Positions 61,671 through 64,000 of a DNA stretch of 64,000 bases are shown here, piece by piece (the first letter of the stretch is position 1; every line of letters begins with the position of its first letter). The notes under the pieces are model-generated. The model made no database searches, had not been told where the DNA came from, and was given only the letters and a program-made list of their open reading frames with translations. This DNA comes from Chryseobacterium gwangjuense (lineage in GTDB: Bacteria; Bacteroidota; Bacteroidia; Flavobacteriales; Weeksellaceae). The position numbers and the translations under genes were made by a program. The stretch covers positions 372,001-436,000 of the forward strand of contig NZ_JAJTNP010000002.1 in assembly GCF_021311115.1 (NCBI RefSeq), read 5' to 3'.

Positions 61671-61755
61671 ATGTGATTTTTTAATGGTTTTTTAAAGGGG
61701 GGGATATGCAGTCGCAGAATAGAATATTGCCTTTACGACAAAAGATAAAGCGATT

Positions 61756-62394
61756 TCATAAGTGTTTTTTTGTGATTAAATATTCAATTAAAATCATGTT
61801 AGGAATCCATCCCATCCAAGCGATGATTTGGTAAACATCCATCGGATTTGGGTGAAATAAATATACAATAATTACTTTCCACATTCTTAGGGTGATCGCA
61901 GAAATTGTCAATGCAAAACTACGCCACATCCATTGCTTATGCTCTTTGAATTTTTTTTGTTTGGCTAACTGAAAGGCTTTAAAAGTGAAAAACCACCATA
62001 GGCAGCCTAAGATGACAAATGAAATTTTAGAATAAATTCCGCCATTTGCGAAAACTCCCATATAAATTCCTGACGGAGCAGCGAGGAATAAAATCAGGAA
62101 AATATAGATCTTTCCTGCGTTTTTATGAAAATTTTTGACACCAAAATCTTTTCTTATAATCGCTAAGAAACCACTCAGTAATACAAAAATACTTGTGTAC
62201 ACATGCGTGTAGAAAAAGTAAAGATATTCTTGCCTTTCCCCAACTTCTGTTTGCTTAATCATTAAAAAGCTCACATCAGTTTTTAGTGGAATATATTCTA
62301 ATGTTATTTTCAGCATCAGCCAAAAGAAATACCCGAACCCTATGATTAAAAGGATTTTTACTAAAATTAGGATATTTCTTTTGAGAGAAAGCAT
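61756..62394 (-). CDS. DUF2306 membrane protein
   Basis: The 212-aa protein has six or seven TM helices. The central part reads TSIFVLLSGFLAIIRKDFGVKNFHKNAGKIYIFLILF, followed by KEHKQWMWRSFALTISAITLRMW, with histidines that fit DUF2306, a family with cytochrome-like helical bundles. The role is not established. It lies 14 bp after the TonB-C-like gene on the same strand, so they may be one transcript. Confidence 0.85.
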   Translation of the reverse strand: MLSLKRNILILVKILLIIGFGYFFWLMLKITLEYIPLKTDVSFLMIKQTEVGERQEYLYFFYTHVYTSIFVLLSGFLAIIRKDFGVKNFHKNAGKIYIFLILFLAAPSGIYMGVFANGGIYSKISFVILGCLWWFFTFKAFQLAKQKKFKEHKQWMWRSFALTISAITLRMWKVIIVYLFHPNPMDVYQIIAWMGWIPNMILIEYLITKKHL

Positions 62395-62408
62395 TTTAAA
62401 ATTTATTT

Positions 62409-62825
62409 CTATTCATCGAAATTCATTGTAATGGGTAGTTTAAATCTAAATTTTACTGGTTTCCCATCAATTTTAGCAGGAATCCATTTTGTTTTTGACA
62501 TAAGCTTAGCTACACGCTCCATTTCTTTATTCAAAGACTTATTATCTCCTACGATATTTATATCTGTAACACTACCATCTTCGGAAATTATTAATTGAGC
62601 TTCGGATTTAACCCTACCTTTAGCATTTACCTTATCCCAATCAATCAATTTAGCAAAATTTGTTTTGAAAACATTAATCCCTCCTGGATATATTGGAAAC
62701 TCTTTGGATTTTTCTACATTGCCAAATTGTTCAGTTTCAAATATTTCGTTAGATGATGCATTTTGTTCTTGTGAGAGAGCTAAATGATATCCCAATATTA
62801 AAATGAAAATTAGAGTCTTATTCAT
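62409..62825 (-). CDS. Secreted TonB C-terminal-like protein, second copy
   Basis: The 138-aa protein has a signal (LIFILILGYHLALSQ) and one domain with EFPIYPGGINVFKTNFAKL, AQLIISEDGSVTDINIVG and KTKWIPAKIDGKPVKFRFKLPITM. The pattern matches the TonB-C form seen at 58515 but the linker differs, so this is a diverged paralogue. It lacks a membrane anchor. It starts 6 bp after the end of the flavoprotein gene. Confidence 0.8.
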   Translation of the reverse strand: MNKTLIFILILGYHLALSQEQNASSNEIFETEQFGNVEKSKEFPIYPGGINVFKTNFAKLIDWDKVNAKGRVKSEAQLIISEDGSVTDINIVGDNKSLNKEMERVAKLMSKTKWIPAKIDGKPVKFRFKLPITMNFDE

Positions 62826-62831
62826 TGTTTA

Positions 62832-64000
62832 TTAATTTCTATTATTCAAATCCTGAGCAATCAGCCACGATTCGCTCCAACACGCCTGAAAATTAAATCC
62901 TCCTGTCACCGCATCAATATTTAAAACCTCTCCGGCAACATAAAAATTAGGCAAAATTTTCGAAGACATATTTTTAAAATTGATTTCTTTCAAATCAACT
63001 CCTCCTGCCGTTACAAATTCATCTTTAAAGGTTGATTTTCCGGTCACATTGAATTTCTTTTCGCATAAATTTTCAATGATTTTCTGCATTTCTTTTCCTG
63101 AAATATTGGCAACTTGTTTGTTCAGATCAACATTTGAAACCTCAAGAATTCTCTGCCAAAATCTGTTTGTGACTTCAAAAATCTTAGACTGTCCAATCGT
63201 TTTCTTCGGATTCGATTGTCTGAAATTCTGAAACAATTCTTCAGCATCCTCAATATCTTTAGAAATAAAATTGACTTCAATCTCAAAATTATATTTCACT
63301 TTGGCTAAATTAATCGCTTCCCAAGCCGATATTTTCAAAATTGCAGGTCCTGAAAGTCCCCAATGCGTAATCAGCAACGGTCCGCTTTCCTCGGTTTTTA
63401 ATTTAGGAATGGATGTTTCTGCCATTTCAAAACTTGTTCCGGCCAAATCTTTCAATAAAGGATCCTTAATATTAAAAGTAAAAAGCGACGGAACAAGGTC
63501 AATGATCTTATGACCTAAATTTTCAATCATTTTCAACGATTTTGGTGAGCTTCCTGTAGTGTAGATGATAAAATCAGCTTCAAAGTCACCTAAACTGGTT
63601 TTAACGATATATTTTTCGTCCTGCTTTTCAATTTCTTTGACGGAACATTTTGTCTTTACTTCAACATTTTTCTTCTGAATTTCATTCAAAAAAGTATTGA
63701 TAATCGTTTGTGAAGAATTACTTTCCGGGAAAATTCTATTGTCATTTTCTATTTTCAACGAAATGTTTCGGTTCTCAAACCATTCCATGGTGTCGCCCGG
63801 TTGAAACTTTGTGAAAACACTTAAGAGTTCCTTGTTTCCTCGAGGATAAAACTGAACCAGTTCTCTTGGATCAAAACAAGCATGGGTAACATTGCAACGT
63901 CCTCCTCCTGAAACTTTAACTTTCTGAAGGACATCTGAATTTTGTTCGAGAATGGTAATTTTATATTGTGTTTCGTCAAGATTTGCTGCACAGAAAAATC
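62832..64000 (-). CDS. HI0933-family NAD(P)/FAD-dependent oxidoreductase, N-terminus outside the window
   Basis: The open frame runs to the window edge, 388 residues visible. SGGGRCNVTHACFDP lies near the visible start (63900 region) and is the FAD-contacting signature of the HI0933/YhiN flavoproteins. LGDFEADFIIYTTGSSPKSL, THWGLSGPAILKIS and the closing FYVAGEVLNIDAVTGGFNFQACWSESWLIAQ complete the family. The first dinucleotide-binding GxGxxG is outside the window. The function is uncertain; members are predicted flavoprotein oxidoreductases. An internal ATG near 63788 is not the true start. Confidence 0.88.
   Translation of the reverse strand, partial: FFCAANLDETQYKITILEQNSDVLQKVKVSGGGRCNVTHACFDPRELVQFYPRGNKELLSVFTKFQPGDTMEWFENRNISLKIENDNRIFPESNSSQTIINTFLNEIQKKNVEVKTKCSVKEIEKQDEKYIVKTSLGDFEADFIIYTTGSSPKSLKMIENLGHKIIDLVPSLFTFNIKDPLLKDLAGTSFEMAETSIPKLKTEESGPLLITHWGLSGPAILKISAWEAINLAKVKYNFEIEVNFISKDIEDAEELFQNFRQSNPKKTIGQSKIFEVTNRFWQRILEVSNVDLNKQVANISGKEMQKIIENLCEKKFNVTGKSTFKDEFVTAGGVDLKEINFKNMSSKILPNFYVAGEVLNIDAVTGGFNFQACWSESWLIAQDLNNRN

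Noticed and set aside
1..64000. CRISPR array, insertion sequence or rRNA genes
   Set aside because: No regularly spaced repeat series, transposase or rRNA sequence was seen on either strand.

Overview
The window looks like a chromosomal segment of a flavobacterium close to Chryseobacterium (Bacteroidota, Weeksellaceae). The signs are AT-rich DNA, few Shine-Dalgarno sequences, several TAnnTTTG -7 promoter boxes, type IX secretion (T9SS) sorting domains of both type A and type B, TonB-dependent uptake genes, 2TM-domain proteins, and protein families typical of that group (AccD without a zinc ribbon, Bacteroidota-type SodC, YARHG and DUF885 proteins). The assignment rests on family knowledge and was not tested by a search.

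Layout. 1-4.9 kb: tail of a probable S41 protease, a lipoprotein Cu/Zn superoxide dismutase, an AraC/GyrI-type regulator, then a TonB-dependent receptor with a secreted partner. 5-8.8 kb: a LytS/LytR-type two-component locus in which the kinase carries a C-terminal 2TM domain and is followed by three free-standing 2TM proteins and an isoprenylcysteine-methyltransferase-like membrane protein. 8.8-16 kb: unknown and membrane proteins (one with a Cys/Gly-rich tail), mnmA, an outer-membrane barrel protein and clpC. 16-19.7 kb: a surface-glycan cluster (GT4, GT9, GT2) with sufE inserted. 19.8-30 kb: a small lipoprotein, two identical tRNA-Val genes, folC, a TolC-type channel, a SprT-like protein, mannose-1-phosphate guanylyltransferase, bcp, nth, a DinB-like protein and a DUF885 hydrolase. 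30-33 kb: exbB-exbD-tonB.

33-46.5 kb is the most accessory-looking part. Three tandem paralogous T9SS type B proteins with an IgGFc-binding-like N-terminal region are followed by a T9SS type A protein with GEVED and FN3 domains. Next come a divergent membrane TPR-AraC regulator and a paralogue of it without the DNA-binding part. The first and third secreted proteins share a stretch that is almost identical in nucleotides, which suggests gene conversion. The 312-bp region between the secreted genes and the regulators holds a 19-bp direct repeat with exactly 200 bp between copies.

46.5-64 kb is mostly housekeeping: an SpmA-SpmB fusion, accD, fbaA, nadK, a CBS protein, a TrmH-family methyltransferase, a bestrophin-like channel, a cupin/JmjC-like protein, mutS, thioredoxin-fold proteins, two secreted TonB-C-like proteins, YARHG, DUF2809 and DUF2306 proteins, and a HI0933-type flavoprotein cut by the window end. 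No phage, CRISPR array, insertion sequence or rRNA was seen. Two families of short dispersed repeats are present, and one intergenic promoter-terminator pair could be a small RNA.
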